A DNA stretch of 59,777 nt. It comes from Vibrio zhanjiangensis. Lineage in GTDB: Bacteria > Pseudomonadota > Gammaproteobacteria > Enterobacterales > Vibrionaceae. The stretch is from positions 1 to 59,777 of the forward strand of contig NZ_BSPW01000059.1 of the NCBI RefSeq assembly GCF_030161235.1. The letters run 5' to 3'. This document shows, in pieces, positions 50,640-59,777 of the stretch; positions within the stretch are counted from its first letter, which is position 1, and the number at the start of each line of letters is the position of its first letter. A model generated the notes under the pieces. That model did not search any database. It saw only the letters and a program-made list of their open reading frames with translations, and was not told the DNA's origin. The position numbers and the translations under genes are program-made.

Positions 50640-51754
50640 AGAGACTCCAAAAGCCTATTGACTGTTTGAGTTCGAGCATCCCAACTTTCACTACGAACTA
50701 TCTCTGAATTACCTTTTTGTTTAACCATTACATCATCCAGTGCTTGCTTAAACTCTGATTCATCGTTCACCAGGTTTACATATGGTTTGTATCTTTCCAG
50801 TGCAGGGAAGGGTGTAGTAATAACAGGAGTGCCTGCTGCTAGATACTCCATGAGTTTTAAAGGGCTGCAAGCCATAATTTGCTGATTGAGTTTAAAAGGA
50901 AGTAAGCTGGCATCCCAATGCTGACTGTAACTGGGCAGTTGATGGTGAGGTTTGGGACCAAGGTAATAGACATTCGATAAATTTGGTAATGGGTTATAAC
51001 CTAACTCGATTGGGCCAATGAAAACGAAATCCCAATTTGAGTTGCTGAGGCAGATTTTCGCGATTAATTCGTAATCGAGCCAGTTTGAAATACTGCCATA
51101 AAATCCTGCGATAGGGCGTCCATTGCTTGGCAAATCCGATGCTCGCTTAGCGCTTTGGCTAAATAACTCATAGTCGACACCATGTGTGATAAGTGTCGTT
51201 TTGGTTGAGTCAAACTTACGACATATCGCTGGACTTGCCCCTAAGATTAAATCAGCGATATTGGCAAGTTTGTTTTCGTGAGTCGAGATTGTATGGTGAT
51301 CGACGCCCGCTAGCGATGCAAAGTCGTCACCGCAATAATAGACTACAGCTGTTTCACCCAAGTGTCCGCAAAGATCAGCAGCGGTGGGAAGAGAGGTCCA
51401 TAAAATAGGATTCACCAATTTAAGCTTATCGATGATTGGCTTAAGTTGAGTTAATAACATTGTTTTAGCGATGGTTCTTGCCCATGTTGATTTTGGTGCC
51501 GGAATGGTCTTTAAATTGACAATCGTGATATTGCTTGGATGCGGCCGAGATTCTGACGAATAGCCACGCTTACTTAGACCGAGTAATTTGCCAACAGCAC
51601 GTTTTACATCGTTTGTATTGAATTTGGGTTGGCGCAGGCCAATAGAGTTAACCCAAAGTATTTTTCGGTCCTTCGCGAGTCTGGATACGATATGTTGAGT
51701 GCTCGAAGGTAGTCCACCAAAGTCCTCGCCAAATACGATTAAATCACGACTCAT
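50636..51754 (-). CDS. sypN: Glycosyltransferase (SypN-like)
   Basis: 372 residues, GT-B type with a weaker signature: VFGEDFGGLPSSTQHI at the start, VVYYCGDDFASLAGVD in the middle and KLMEYLAAGTPVITTPFPAL at the donor site. Overlaps sypM and sypO by four bases, so it is translated with them. Confidence 0.82.
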   Translation of the reverse strand: MSRDLIVFGEDFGGLPSSTQHIVSRLAKDRKILWVNSIGLRQPKFNTNDVKRAVGKLLGLSKRGYSSESRPHPSNITIVNLKTIPAPKSTWARTIAKTMLLTQLKPIIDKLKLVNPILWTSLPTAADLCGHLGETAVVYYCGDDFASLAGVDHHTISTHENKLANIADLILGASPAICRKFDSTKTTLITHGVDYELFSQSAKRASDLPSNGRPIAGFYGSISNWLDYELIAKICLSNSNWDFVFIGPIELGYNPLPNLSNVYYLGPKPHHQLPSYSQHWDASLLPFKLNQQIMACSPLKLMEYLAAGTPVITTPFPALERYKPYVNLVNDESEFKQALDDVMVKQKGNSEIVRSESWDARTQTVNRLLESL

Positions 51755-52476
51755 AGAACCTCCTGCTCTGCCAATTTTCGAACAATTCGTGCAGGGTTTC
51801 CTGCTGCAACAACAAATGGGGGCAAGCTTTTAGTAACAACGCTTCCCGCGCCTACGATTGTTCCCTGACCAATAGTGACATTGGGACACACGGTTACGTT
51901 GGTTCCAAGCCAAACATCCTTTTCCAGTATAATGCTCCCCACATCCTGATCTTTGTCACCTGCGCCAGCTGCTCTTTGCTCTGCATTCAATGAATGTCCT
52001 GAATATCCAAATAAAAATGCCCTTCCTGCCATTCTGACATTATCGCTGATCACCACCTGTTTCCCGACCGCAATCGTGGTCTGCCAGCCAATATCAACGT
52101 TATTACCAATGATAAGCTCTGGCGCCCTTGACTGAGGGCGGCCACTAAAGGTTGTATGCCCTGAAATTCGACAATCATCACCAACAACCAATTTCAGTGG
52201 GCCAGTAATAAGCGGGACACCCCCGAATAAATAGAGGCGTTTACCATAGGTGGCTAAGCGCCCTTTAAACGCTGGTGTGTATATAAAGACGCGCATTAAG
52301 GCAGAACTAGATGTTGTTACACCAGTATAGATGATAGAAATCAGCTTATTGAGCAAAGAAGGGGTAGGGAGATCACATGCTCTGATGTATTTCAAAATGC
52401 AAAACAGTTTGCGACAAATAGGATTTGGGTTTTCTTTGAGCCATAATTTTATGTCGTTTATTTGAGCCGCCAGCAT
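51751..52476 (-). CDS. sypM: Hexapeptide-repeat acyltransferase (SypM-like)
   Basis: 241 residues. The C-terminal half is a left-handed beta helix of hexapeptide repeats (NVDIGWQTTIAVGKQVVISD; LGTNVTVCPNVTIGQGTIVG; AGSVVTKSLPPFVVAAG), as in acetyltransferases of the LacA/WbbJ type. It probably acetylates the polysaccharide. A sigma-54-type promoter lies 38 bases upstream. Confidence 0.85.
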   Translation of the reverse strand: MLAAQINDIKLWLKENPNPICRKLFCILKYIRACDLPTPSLLNKLISIIYTGVTTSSSALMRVFIYTPAFKGRLATYGKRLYLFGGVPLITGPLKLVVGDDCRISGHTTFSGRPQSRAPELIIGNNVDIGWQTTIAVGKQVVISDNVRMAGRAFLFGYSGHSLNAEQRAAGAGDKDQDVGSIILEKDVWLGTNVTVCPNVTIGQGTIVGAGSVVTKSLPPFVVAAGNPARIVRKLAEQEVL

Positions 52477-52513
52477 GGATAGTCTCCTAGTGTTTAATCA
52501 ATGTAGGAGGTGT

Positions 52514-52530
52514 TACACTTTGCGTGCCAA
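52514..52530 (-). promoter_or_regulatory. Sigma-54-type promoter before sypM
   Basis: On the minus strand TTGGCACGCAAAGTGTA: a perfect -24 element (TTGGCACG); the -12 doublet reads GT, not GC, so it may be weaker. Spacing is correct. Confidence 0.6.
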
Positions 52531-52556
52531 AATAAAAATCATTTTAAAACATTATG

Positions 52557-53948
52557 TTAAGTTTTATTGAAAGTGGTTTGAGCGATATTATCATTTTGAG
52601 AATTATTTTGAACAACTCGATTAAGTGCAATACACAGAGCAGCGAGTATATAAATAGGCCAAGTAAAACCTTGAGTGAGAAAGGTACCAGAAACGATAGT
52701 GCCAATAATTCCAGCGTAGACGGCGGTTGCAGTCCCGTGCAGATAAGGTGAGTAGTGAGACGGATTGGAATCGAGTAATTTTAGAGTTTGTTGACTGGTT
52801 TTTATCAAGGAGATAATACAACCAATAAAAACAAACAAGCCAACAAAGCCCGTTTCGGCCAATACACCGAACCATGTAGAATGCACTGCATGGTTGAGAC
52901 CATCCCAGTGTGGACTGTAAAAAAAATAGTTTGAGTAGAAATTATTGATTCCAACTCCGGTTATGGGATTATCTACCGCCATACCGAATGCGGCCTCCCA
53001 AGCGTACAAACGGCCCATGGCAGAGGCATCGATTCCTTCTTCTGCCGCGCCACCTGATTTGCGATCTGAAATGCCTGCAGCGGCAGCAAGAACCAATAAG
53101 GCGATACTTCCGATCACCGCTAATAAAACCTTAGAACGAATGAGTCTCAGCCCAAAGATACCAAAGACGGCTATCGAACCCAGTAGTCCTCCTCGGCTTT
53201 GTGTTGCAAGAACGGCCAGCATGGATAACACGGTTCCGATTAAGCCTAATATACGTATACCACCAATATTTTTGGTGGTGAGTAAACTCACCGCAAACGC
53301 CAGTGGGAACATGAGAACAAGAGACAGATCGTTTGGGTCCCCTAACACTGAGCTGAGTTGTCTTCCGATGGTGACGCGAGTGCCCTCGACTAAACCGATT
53401 CCATTGATGGAGTTAAAAAGTGCCACACAAGCAATCAAACCACCAGCGAGTACAATTAATATACTGATTCGTTGAACATTGATGACACTATTGACTAGCC
53501 AGGCAATGGCAAAAGTCATCACAATAATTTTCCAGTACATGGCTTTGAAGTATTTAACTGCGAGGCCCGGGTTTGATGAAAAAAGGATACCAATGAAGAC
53601 CAGAAACCAGAACACGGATAACCAAGTAAAACTGGGATGCCAGAAAGTTTCTAATTGTTTGCTGATCAAACTGTGCCAAACCAGTGCGCTCAGAGCTCCA
53701 AGAGATAAAAGTAATGGGATTTTGAGAGAGTAAAGGGCTGGAATGGCTTCATGAATTCGGAAAAATGAAAACAGCACAAATAAGCTCACTAGCCAGAATG
53801 TTTGGTTGAGGACAAACAATAAACCCAAGGGCAACATACATAGCACCACAGCGACGGCAGGATGAGGTACAAACTTCCATATCAGGGCGATGAGTGAACA
53901 GACGCAAAGTGTAACAATTAATGGTGAAAGCGCCCTGTGTCCTGTCAT
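52557..53948 (-). CDS. sypL: O-antigen ligase/polymerase-like membrane protein (SypL-like)
   Basis: 463 residues, about twelve hydrophobic segments, with the Wzy_C-type periplasmic loop GVGINNFYSNYFF and NHAVHSTWFGVLAETG. It would polymerise or ligate lipid-linked repeat units at the periplasmic side. It overlaps sypK by four bases. Confidence 0.85.
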   Translation of the reverse strand: MTGHRALSPLIVTLCVCSLIALIWKFVPHPAVAVVLCMLPLGLLFVLNQTFWLVSLFVLFSFFRIHEAIPALYSLKIPLLLSLGALSALVWHSLISKQLETFWHPSFTWLSVFWFLVFIGILFSSNPGLAVKYFKAMYWKIIVMTFAIAWLVNSVINVQRISILIVLAGGLIACVALFNSINGIGLVEGTRVTIGRQLSSVLGDPNDLSLVLMFPLAFAVSLLTTKNIGGIRILGLIGTVLSMLAVLATQSRGGLLGSIAVFGIFGLRLIRSKVLLAVIGSIALLVLAAAAGISDRKSGGAAEEGIDASAMGRLYAWEAAFGMAVDNPITGVGINNFYSNYFFYSPHWDGLNHAVHSTWFGVLAETGFVGLFVFIGCIISLIKTSQQTLKLLDSNPSHYSPYLHGTATAVYAGIIGTIVSGTFLTQGFTWPIYILAALCIALNRVVQNNSQNDNIAQTTFNKT

Positions 53949-55393
53949 AACATGCGTCCTACGCGATCTTGCGGTGAGTGACGTTTGAAGAAATATAGGT
54001 CAATTTCGATTAAATTCAGTCTATTAAGTAATATAATCAATGCAATAGGCTGGATCACCATCATCAACATCGCTACAGCAATAGAGCTGTTATGCCAACT
54101 GCTTGAAATAAAAAGCACGCTTATAATCATTGTTAGTATAAGAGATTTTGTTTTGTATGGCAGAGGGTAACTAGATTGACTTAGGTAGGCAATTAGGACA
54201 ATACGAACCAGTTGTCCTAAGCATAGACATAACAAAATCATGGATACACCAAGATGTTTCATATACCAAGCTAAAGATAAAGCGATCACCGTTGCTATCA
54301 CATTGATATAGAAAAGACGATGAGTTTTTTGAGCATAGAGCACCCCAATATTTAAAAGTTCGGCCATTTCCTTTAACAACATAATGATAATACAAAGCAC
54401 GACAAGCTGGCTGGCTAAATGGTAGCTGCTAGGCAGGGCTAGGTTTATAAAGCTCTGGCTGATCCATGTCACGAGAATACTTAATATACATAGGGCTGAT
54501 ATGCCATGCTGAGTATGATGCACGGCTTTTTCTCTACCTTGGGTTTCTAATAACTCAAAGCGTTTTGGCATCCACCACATATGAAAAGGTTGGATCAAAA
54601 TACCCAGAGCCAGCGCAAACTTTGCTGCAACAGCATAAATGCCAAGTGTTTCGAGTGGATGTGATTCAGCGATGATCCATCGTTCTGCGCCACTTAATCC
54701 GAAAGCAAGAATGGCTGAAAGCATTAAAGGTGACGAATAGCGAAGATATTTTTTGTAGTGCTCAAGTGATGGGAATTTGAAGATAAATCGATTGTGTATG
54801 TACAGATATGCTGTTTGTACAACAGTGCACAAGCCACCAACAGCAAAGATAAGAGTCACATTTGGCGAGGTCACCAGTATCGATACGATGAGTGAAATTT
54901 GAATTATCAGCGTCGCCAAACTGACTTTAAAGAATATCCATGCTTTGTTGTTGAGCCTTAGCCAAGCCAAGCATATGGCTAGCGGTGCTTCTACCGAGAT
55001 AACCAGAGTAATGATAGCCGCCTGATGGCTACTAATCGCCGTGGTTAGAAATACAAAGGAAAAAAGGATAGCAAACACCGATGCAAGCAGTACGGAGGTG
55101 ACTAATGAGCTTGTACATAGCTCGCAAACTCTGGTGAATCGCTCGGTATCAAGCTTAACTGTGCCAACGAAACGGTATAAATTTTCATGCATTGATAGTC
55201 CGACCAACAGACTAAAAAACACCGTTGTAATCGATAATAACTCAAGGTGGCCGAACTCATTTGGTGAAAGATAGGCCGCCATGAACGGGAGCATGATGAG
55301 AGATGTTCCTTTCATCATTAGAAGGCTGATTGCATAGAGTGACATGCTTGTCACATTCTCTTGTTTTAACCATGCGTGTATTTTTTGTCGCAT
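53945..55393 (-). CDS. sypK: Polysaccharide flippase, Wzx/MATE type (SypK-like)
   Basis: 482 residues, about twelve to fourteen membrane helices. The N-terminal SMSLYAISLLMMKGTSLIML and FMAAYLSPNEFGHLELL match polysaccharide transporters. It moves lipid-linked units across the inner membrane. Nine bases separate it from sypJ. Confidence 0.85.
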   Translation of the reverse strand: MRQKIHAWLKQENVTSMSLYAISLLMMKGTSLIMLPFMAAYLSPNEFGHLELLSITTVFFSLLVGLSMHENLYRFVGTVKLDTERFTRVCELCTSSLVTSVLLASVFAILFSFVFLTTAISSHQAAIITLVISVEAPLAICLAWLRLNNKAWIFFKVSLATLIIQISLIVSILVTSPNVTLIFAVGGLCTVVQTAYLYIHNRFIFKFPSLEHYKKYLRYSSPLMLSAILAFGLSGAERWIIAESHPLETLGIYAVAAKFALALGILIQPFHMWWMPKRFELLETQGREKAVHHTQHGISALCILSILVTWISQSFINLALPSSYHLASQLVVLCIIIMLLKEMAELLNIGVLYAQKTHRLFYINVIATVIALSLAWYMKHLGVSMILLCLCLGQLVRIVLIAYLSQSSYPLPYKTKSLILTMIISVLFISSSWHNSSIAVAMLMMVIQPIALIILLNRLNLIEIDLYFFKRHSPQDRVGRML

Positions 55394-55402
55394 AATTATT
55401 CC

Positions 55403-56599
55403 TCATTGCCTCACAGGGTTTGACGTACGAGACACGCTTCCATCTGGATTGCCGTTTATCGTTTTGATGATATCGAGGTAGCATTTCTCGGCTTTGTACT
55501 CTTGTGCTACTTTCAAACCGTTTTTGATACATTGGTGAAAGTTATCCGTATCCTTTGCTGCATATAGCAATGCGTCACATAAAGAGTGTGGATTATTGGG
55601 CAAGTATTTAATGCAGTTTTTGTTGTGTATTAGACGCTCATCCCAATACGAACCATCTTGAGGAATGATGACACACATCCCAGCAGCAAGAGCCTCTAAT
55701 ATGGATAATCCAAATGGTTCGTTTTGGCTGGTCGAAACAAAGATGTTTGACTGGCTGCGAATGCTGTCTAAATCAGGTGGATCTTGATACCAATTGACAT
55801 GTTGCATAGAGATGGGAGCCGCACTGACAGGAATAGACGTGTCCACAGGTCGGATAAAACAAATATTAGCGGCAAGAGACTTGAGCTTTGCTGCGTCTTT
55901 TAGAGCATCAACAAACGTATCTAACCCTTTCCACTTGAGTAAAGATGCCGCCCAGTAGCAGACTGGAAAATGTGTTTGAGATCGTGTTGGCCAATTGTCT
56001 TCAGTCAGACCATTGACAAATTCATGGTATGAGGATGAAGTTAAAAATGACTCAATAAGTGCTTGGCAATCCTCAATACCAGTTTTGTGCTTTAGGTAAG
56101 TATTTAATGCAATGGCCATACTTGGTTTGCTCGATGGCAGGTGAAATACTTTGTCGGCACGAGTAAGGCAATACCCAATGGAACGTGAATTACCAACCGG
56201 ACCGTGTACAAATTGAATGAGTTCGAAATGCTTGAATATGTTGACGAGGTAAAGTGCCATATCCATTCCGGGCCCCGAAGCGCCGATGGCTCTAGAAATA
56301 TCTCGATATTTAACGAGTAGGCAGAGTAGCAATAGGCTGGTATAAAACTGGTTTAGCCAATATAGGATGCCATAATGCTGTTTGGCTAATCCTTTCGATA
56401 AGGCAAGTGTCACGATCTCTACCGAATGAGATTGAGCGAGGCGACTATTTTTCCAAAATGTTGGTTGAACGGTCGCAATCACAAAGTGATTACTATTGGT
56501 TTTACACAGTCTTAATATTTCGGCTGTAGCCAGTTTTGACCCACCTTTAAAGGTGATGGGATCAAAAATCAATGTATGATGAGCGTTTGATTTAGCCAT
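55403..56599 (-). CDS. sypJ: Family 4 glycosyltransferase (SypJ-like)
   Basis: 398 residues. GT-B features: FDPITFKGGSKLATAEILR at the N-terminus, a VCYWAASLLKWKGLDTFVDA strand-helix and the donor site SQNEPFGLSILEALAAGMCV. Overlaps sypI by eight bases. Sugar and linkage cannot be told from sequence. Confidence 0.85.
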   Translation of the reverse strand: MAKSNAHHTLIFDPITFKGGSKLATAEILRLCKTNSNHFVIATVQPTFWKNSRLAQSHSVEIVTLALSKGLAKQHYGILYWLNQFYTSLLLLCLLVKYRDISRAIGASGPGMDMALYLVNIFKHFELIQFVHGPVGNSRSIGYCLTRADKVFHLPSSKPSMAIALNTYLKHKTGIEDCQALIESFLTSSSYHEFVNGLTEDNWPTRSQTHFPVCYWAASLLKWKGLDTFVDALKDAAKLKSLAANICFIRPVDTSIPVSAAPISMQHVNWYQDPPDLDSIRSQSNIFVSTSQNEPFGLSILEALAAGMCVIIPQDGSYWDERLIHNKNCIKYLPNNPHSLCDALLYAAKDTDNFHQCIKNGLKVAQEYKAEKCYLDIIKTINGNPDGSVSRTSNPVRQ

Positions 56600-57794
56600 G
56601 TTGCCCCCCCAGAAAAAAGCGTTTTGTCAAATAAGTCTTCAAAGGTATAAACGTGCGCCATAGGGAGACTGACGCCTTATGCTCAACCAGCAATTGTTTG
56701 TATACTTGGAAAACTTTCCTGCTTGAGAGCTCAATATTGAAGTTCTCGGCAATATGTTTACGTGCTCGACGAGAAAGTTGTTTGCCAAACTGTTGATGTT
56801 CAACAACAACTGCCATCATTTTGGTTAGAGGGGCTGTGCCATGATTGGGGTAAAGTAATCCTGTCGTGCCATGATGGATAAACTCAGGTATTCCGCCTTC
56901 TCTTGGTGCGACAACGGGAATATCGGCTAAGGTTGCTTCGGCAATCGCTAAGCCAAAGGCTTCACGCCGAGAGCCACTGACAAACGCATCACATCCTTTT
57001 AGCCATCCGACGACATTGTTTTGCACACCAATAAAGTGGACCTTGTTTTCAACATAGAGCGTTTTAGCCATGCGCTCTAGCTCGCAACGTAAAGGTCCGT
57101 CACCGACAACGAGTAAATGCACGTTTGCATTGTCCATATTTAGGCTTTGAATTGCAGTAATAATTCTGTCCATGCCTTTGTCGTAAATAAGTGACCCAAC
57201 TGTCGCGAATAAAAAACTGTCTTGAGGCAATCCCAGAACTTCTTTAGTGTCAACTTTGGCTTGAGCGACGAACTTTGAGACATCGATACCATTGTGGATA
57301 GTAGATAGACGCTCAAGAGGATAACCTTCTTTACTTAGTTGCTGTCCTACATAGTTACTGACAGCAATGGTATGTGGCGAAAGATGTAGACCCAATGTAA
57401 TTCGGTCACGAGCAGGGTAGGCACTGTGAAGTTGGGTGACCAAAGGGATGTTCATCAATCGTGTCGCCAAGATCATCCATTGACAAGGTGCACCACTATT
57501 GACGTGAACCATGGTGATTTTGTTTTGCTTGATCAATCGGCAAGCTTTAATGATTAAATTTAACCAACCAACAATATGGAATCTAGGCTTTAGCCAGCCG
57601 AGAAGCAAAGGAAAAGCATCGATTTGTGTATTGATGTTATAGCTTTGAGCATAGCGGTGAAGCGATGCGTTATTTGTCCACAAATAGGCTTCAAAACCAT
57701 GCTCAGGGCAGTAGCGGATGAGGTCTAACAAGCAGTTCTCGCTTCCCCGTATCCAGTCGTTGCCATAGTGAACAAACAGTATGTTATTTTTCAT
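56592..57794 (-). CDS. sypI: Family 4 glycosyltransferase (SypI-like)
   Basis: 400 residues. VHYGNDWIRGSENCLLDLI, IHNGIDVSKFV, GSLIYDKGMDRIITAIQSL and SRREAFGLAIAEATLADIPV define the GT4 fold. It is the first gene of the unit sypI-sypL and has a well-spaced sigma-54 promoter 36 bases upstream. Confidence 0.87.
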   Translation of the reverse strand: MKNNILFVHYGNDWIRGSENCLLDLIRYCPEHGFEAYLWTNNASLHRYAQSYNINTQIDAFPLLLGWLKPRFHIVGWLNLIIKACRLIKQNKITMVHVNSGAPCQWMILATRLMNIPLVTQLHSAYPARDRITLGLHLSPHTIAVSNYVGQQLSKEGYPLERLSTIHNGIDVSKFVAQAKVDTKEVLGLPQDSFLFATVGSLIYDKGMDRIITAIQSLNMDNANVHLLVVGDGPLRCELERMAKTLYVENKVHFIGVQNNVVGWLKGCDAFVSGSRREAFGLAIAEATLADIPVVAPREGGIPEFIHHGTTGLLYPNHGTAPLTKMMAVVVEHQQFGKQLSRRARKHIAENFNIELSSRKVFQVYKQLLVEHKASVSLWRTFIPLKTYLTKRFFLGGQHG

Positions 57795-57829
57795 TTTAGC
57801 CTCTCCTGATGTTGTATAGTGGACAACAA

Positions 57830-57846
57830 CGCAAATGAGATGCCAA
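57830..57846 (-). promoter_or_regulatory. Sigma-54 promoter before sypI
   Basis: On the minus strand TTGGCATCTCATTTGCG: GG and GC doublets at the correct interval and a good TTTGC -12 element. In V. fischeri this promoter is SypG-dependent. Confidence 0.75.
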
Positions 57847-57901
57847 AAAAGTATGAATTCTATATTACTGATTAATAGGGTGATTGTTAACTTGTCAACA
57901 T

Positions 57902-58963
57902 TTAGGAAGGCTTTTTGTCAAATTGAGAATCAGATTGCATGTATTCACCAGAGTAAATATTTAGCATTTTGGGAATAACGGCGGAGGTTGAGAAGTGCTT
58001 ATATATGGTATCTGATGCTTGCTTCTGTATGGCTTTTTTTTCTTCCTCACTTATCTGGGTAGCACTCTGTAGAGTGTTACCCAATGTTTCTAGGTTATTT
58101 ACTATAAAGCCGTTTTTCCCATGTTCAATGAGTTTAGGTAAGTCACCCACCTCATAAGCAATCACAATACACCCTCTGGCCATGGCTTCTAAAGCAGCCA
58201 TTGGCAATCCTTCAAAGCGAGAGCAAATGATAAGGATTTTGATTTTTTCCCATACATTGTTCATCTCTTTTTGGTGCCCATGACAAATCACATTGTTTGG
58301 CATGTTTTGCAAAATGTCTGCTTCCATCGGGCCAGACCCATAGATGTGGAACTTGAGTTTTGGGCTATGTTTGGCGCATTGAATAAATTGGTCGGGCGCC
58401 TTTTCATGGCTCAGACGGCCAACAAACGCGATTTGCTCTCCTTGGCTAGGTAATATTTTACTTGTGTCGATAAAGTTGTTTAGTTTGTGTGTTTTGGTGG
58501 GGATTTTAGCGCTGACATGGTCACTTACTGCGAGAGAAGCCGAAGAAACGAACGCAGTATACCGGTCAATGAAGTCGTAGAGCTTTACTTTCCCCTTTGG
58601 CGTTTCACCAGCATGATAGGTAGATATTTGAGTGATACCAGTACAAAGACGTGCACATTTTGCCAGTAAACTGGCCTTGTAGCCATGTGCATGGAGAATA
58701 TCGCCACTTCGCTGGTTCACTCGTTTTAGAAGCGTGAGTAGAGGGAATGAATTTGAATATGACAAATAGCTAAACTTAATATTATACCCCTCAAGCTTAT
58801 CAACAATCGGCGATACACGTTCAAAGCGCTTTAAGAGCAAGACTTCCACATCCACTCTGTGTTGTTTAAGTCCTTTCGCCAGTTCAACAACATACGCATC
58901 GATGCCGCCATATGTAAGGCTATCAATGAGTAACCAAACCTTATTCGGCGTACTGCTGCTCAT
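57902..58963 (-). CDS. sypH: Family 4 glycosyltransferase (SypH-like)
   Basis: 353 residues. LIDSLTYGGIDAYVVELAKG, ILHAHGYKASLLAKCAR, AFVGRLSHEKAPDQFIQCA and SRFEGLPMAALEAMARGCIV are GT4 signatures. The start overlaps the end of sypG by 23 bases, so it should be translated in the sypG transcript; the insertion upstream in sypG could therefore have polar effects. Confidence 0.87.
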   Translation of the reverse strand: MSSSTPNKVWLLIDSLTYGGIDAYVVELAKGLKQHRVDVEVLLLKRFERVSPIVDKLEGYNIKFSYLSYSNSFPLLTLLKRVNQRSGDILHAHGYKASLLAKCARLCTGITQISTYHAGETPKGKVKLYDFIDRYTAFVSSASLAVSDHVSAKIPTKTHKLNNFIDTSKILPSQGEQIAFVGRLSHEKAPDQFIQCAKHSPKLKFHIYGSGPMEADILQNMPNNVICHGHQKEMNNVWEKIKILIICSRFEGLPMAALEAMARGCIVIAYEVGDLPKLIEHGKNGFIVNNLETLGNTLQSATQISEEEKKAIQKQASDTIYKHFSTSAVIPKMLNIYSGEYMQSDSQFDKKPS

Positions 58964-59715
58964 CTTCTTCAGTTTCCCAAGCTTGCTTTTTGCGATAAAC
59001 CGTGGATGGGCTGAGTTCTAGCAATACAGCCGCATTGAGTACATTTCCATCACAATAATCAATAGCTTGCTGGATAGCTTCACGTTCAACCATCCACATA
59101 GGCCGTATCGTAATACCTTTAGGCGGCTCAGTGGTGTGCTCATTGCCAGAATACACAGTTGACTCCGATAGTTGTGAGGAGGTCGAAACGTCTTGAGTTA
59201 CAGGCGGCACCGGTTGAGAGAGGGTAGGTTGGGGTGATTTTGGTTTAGGTGCCTTAGGACCACTTGTCATTTGTTCAGGAAGGTGTTCTATAGCAAGTTT
59301 GGTATCATTGTTCAGTACGACAATATTGCGTATCACATTTTGCAATTGGCGGACATTTCCGGGCCAAGCATAGCGTTTGAGTAATGACTCAGCATCTCTG
59401 TTGATGCCATTGAACTTTTTGCCATCTTCCTTGGCAAATACTCTAAGAAAATGGGTTGCTAACGTAGTAATGTCGTTACCACGCTCTTTCAACGGGGGCA
59501 TCTCGATTGGGACAACATGTACGCGATAATAGAGATCTTCTCTAAATCGGCCTTCTTCGACTTCAAGCAAGGGATCGCGATTGGTTGCGCAGATAATTCT
59601 TACATCAACTTTGAGTTCTCTAGAGCCACCCAGAGGAGTGAAGGTTCCAGTTTGCAAAAAGCGCAGAAGCTTTTTCTGCATGTCCAATTCCATTTCACAC
59701 AGTTCGTCTAAAAAC
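58941..59715 (-). pseudogene. sypG: sypG-like sigma-54 response regulator, 5' end removed by an insertion
   Basis: The frame from 59715 to 58941 encodes the second half of a sigma-54 activator: FLDELCEMELDMQKKLLRF (Walker B region), GTFTPLGGSRELKVDVR, ICATNRDP, FREDLYYRVHVVPIEMPPLK, WPGNVRQLQN, a Pro/Ser linker, and a Fis-type HTH (NVLNAAVLLELSPSTVYRKK). The receiver domain, Walker A and GAFTGA loop should lie to the right, but homology stops exactly at 59715 where a TGT-starting foreign sequence begins. The gene would have been the activator of the syp promoters. Confidence 0.85.
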
Positions 59716-59777
59716 TGTGATCACCAAGCGATTCTGTCGTACCTTAATTACCAAGCGACTTTGTCATTACGTTAACT
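59716..59777. mobile_element. Terminal segment of a Tn7/TnsB-type transposon
   Basis: The sequence starts with TGTGATCACC at the point where sypG breaks, and contains two 16-bp repeats with two mismatches, ACCAAGCGATTCTGTC (59723-59738) and ACCAAGCGACTTTGTC (59750-59765), 27 bases apart. A TGT terminus followed by spaced repeats is the pattern of transposons moved by TnsB/TniA/MuA-type transposases; TGTCGT and TGTCAT cores recall ends of some Tn7-like and CRISPR-associated elements. No transposase gene is in the window. Confidence 0.6.

Noticed and set aside
1..59777. CRISPR array, retron or diversity-generating retroelement
   Set aside because: No regularly spaced identical repeats of suitable length and no reverse transcriptase motif were seen.

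Overview
The window comes from a gammaproteobacterium that is almost certainly a Vibrio. The evidence is a CspA/CspV-type cold-shock gene, a Fur-boxed mntH, a twin tRNA-Val(GAC) array, and, on the right, an exopolysaccharide cluster that matches the Vibrio symbiosis polysaccharide (syp) locus gene for gene from sypG to sypR, including sigma-54-type promoters before sypI, sypM and sypP. All functional names rest on reading motifs by eye; no database search was run.

Layout. (1) 1-4600, chromosome: an orphan ORF, a cold-shock gene, several tiny or broken genes, a protein-kinase-like orphan (1817-2992) and mntH with an unusual leader hairpin that covers its ribosome binding site. (2) About 4606-45974, an apparently complete temperate myovirus prophage of about 41 kb, integrated in a tRNA-Val gene and flanked by 164-bp direct repeats. 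The repeat holds one whole tRNA-Val plus half of a second, so the phage appears to rebuild the whole two-gene tRNA operon. (3) 46006-59715, syp-like genes on the minus strand (sypR back to a broken sypG). (4) 59716-59777, what looks like the terminal repeats of a Tn7/TnsB-type transposon inserted in sypG.

The prophage reads from the left as: GH108 endolysin (minus strand); a repeat-rich control region; a XerC/D-like recombinase translationally coupled to a GroES-like co-chaperonin; packaging and head genes (small terminase candidate, TerL, portal, MuF-like, Com-like zinc protein, a fused protease-scaffold-major capsid protein); holin-like membrane genes; then a P2-like contractile tail (V, W, J, I, H/fibre, sheath FI, tube FII, E/E' with a T TTT TTG -1 frameshift, tape measure, U, X, D). 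Cargo sits at two places: a lipoprotein and membrane-protein block between terminators inside the head module, and a three-gene minus-strand operon after gpD coding for an Hcp-family type VI secretion tube protein, a DUF4225-like candidate effector and a small membrane protein that is a candidate immunity factor. Then come an XRE regulator, a CI-like repressor, a divergent early operon (ribbon-helix-helix-like protein, two antirepressors, CII-like protein, a catalytic-domain-only tyrosine recombinase, a primase-helicase, DUF3850, HNH, PadR-like), an excisionase-like gene and the integrase beside attR.

The most interesting items are the prophage-borne Hcp/effector/immunity candidate, the phage GroES homologue, two families of unexplained repeats (CCATrGGTTA boxes; hairpins with CGGCAA loops) that occur in phage control regions, the tRNA-array restoration, and the transposon end that removes the receiver and Walker A part of sypG, the expected activator of the sigma-54 promoters that remain intact.
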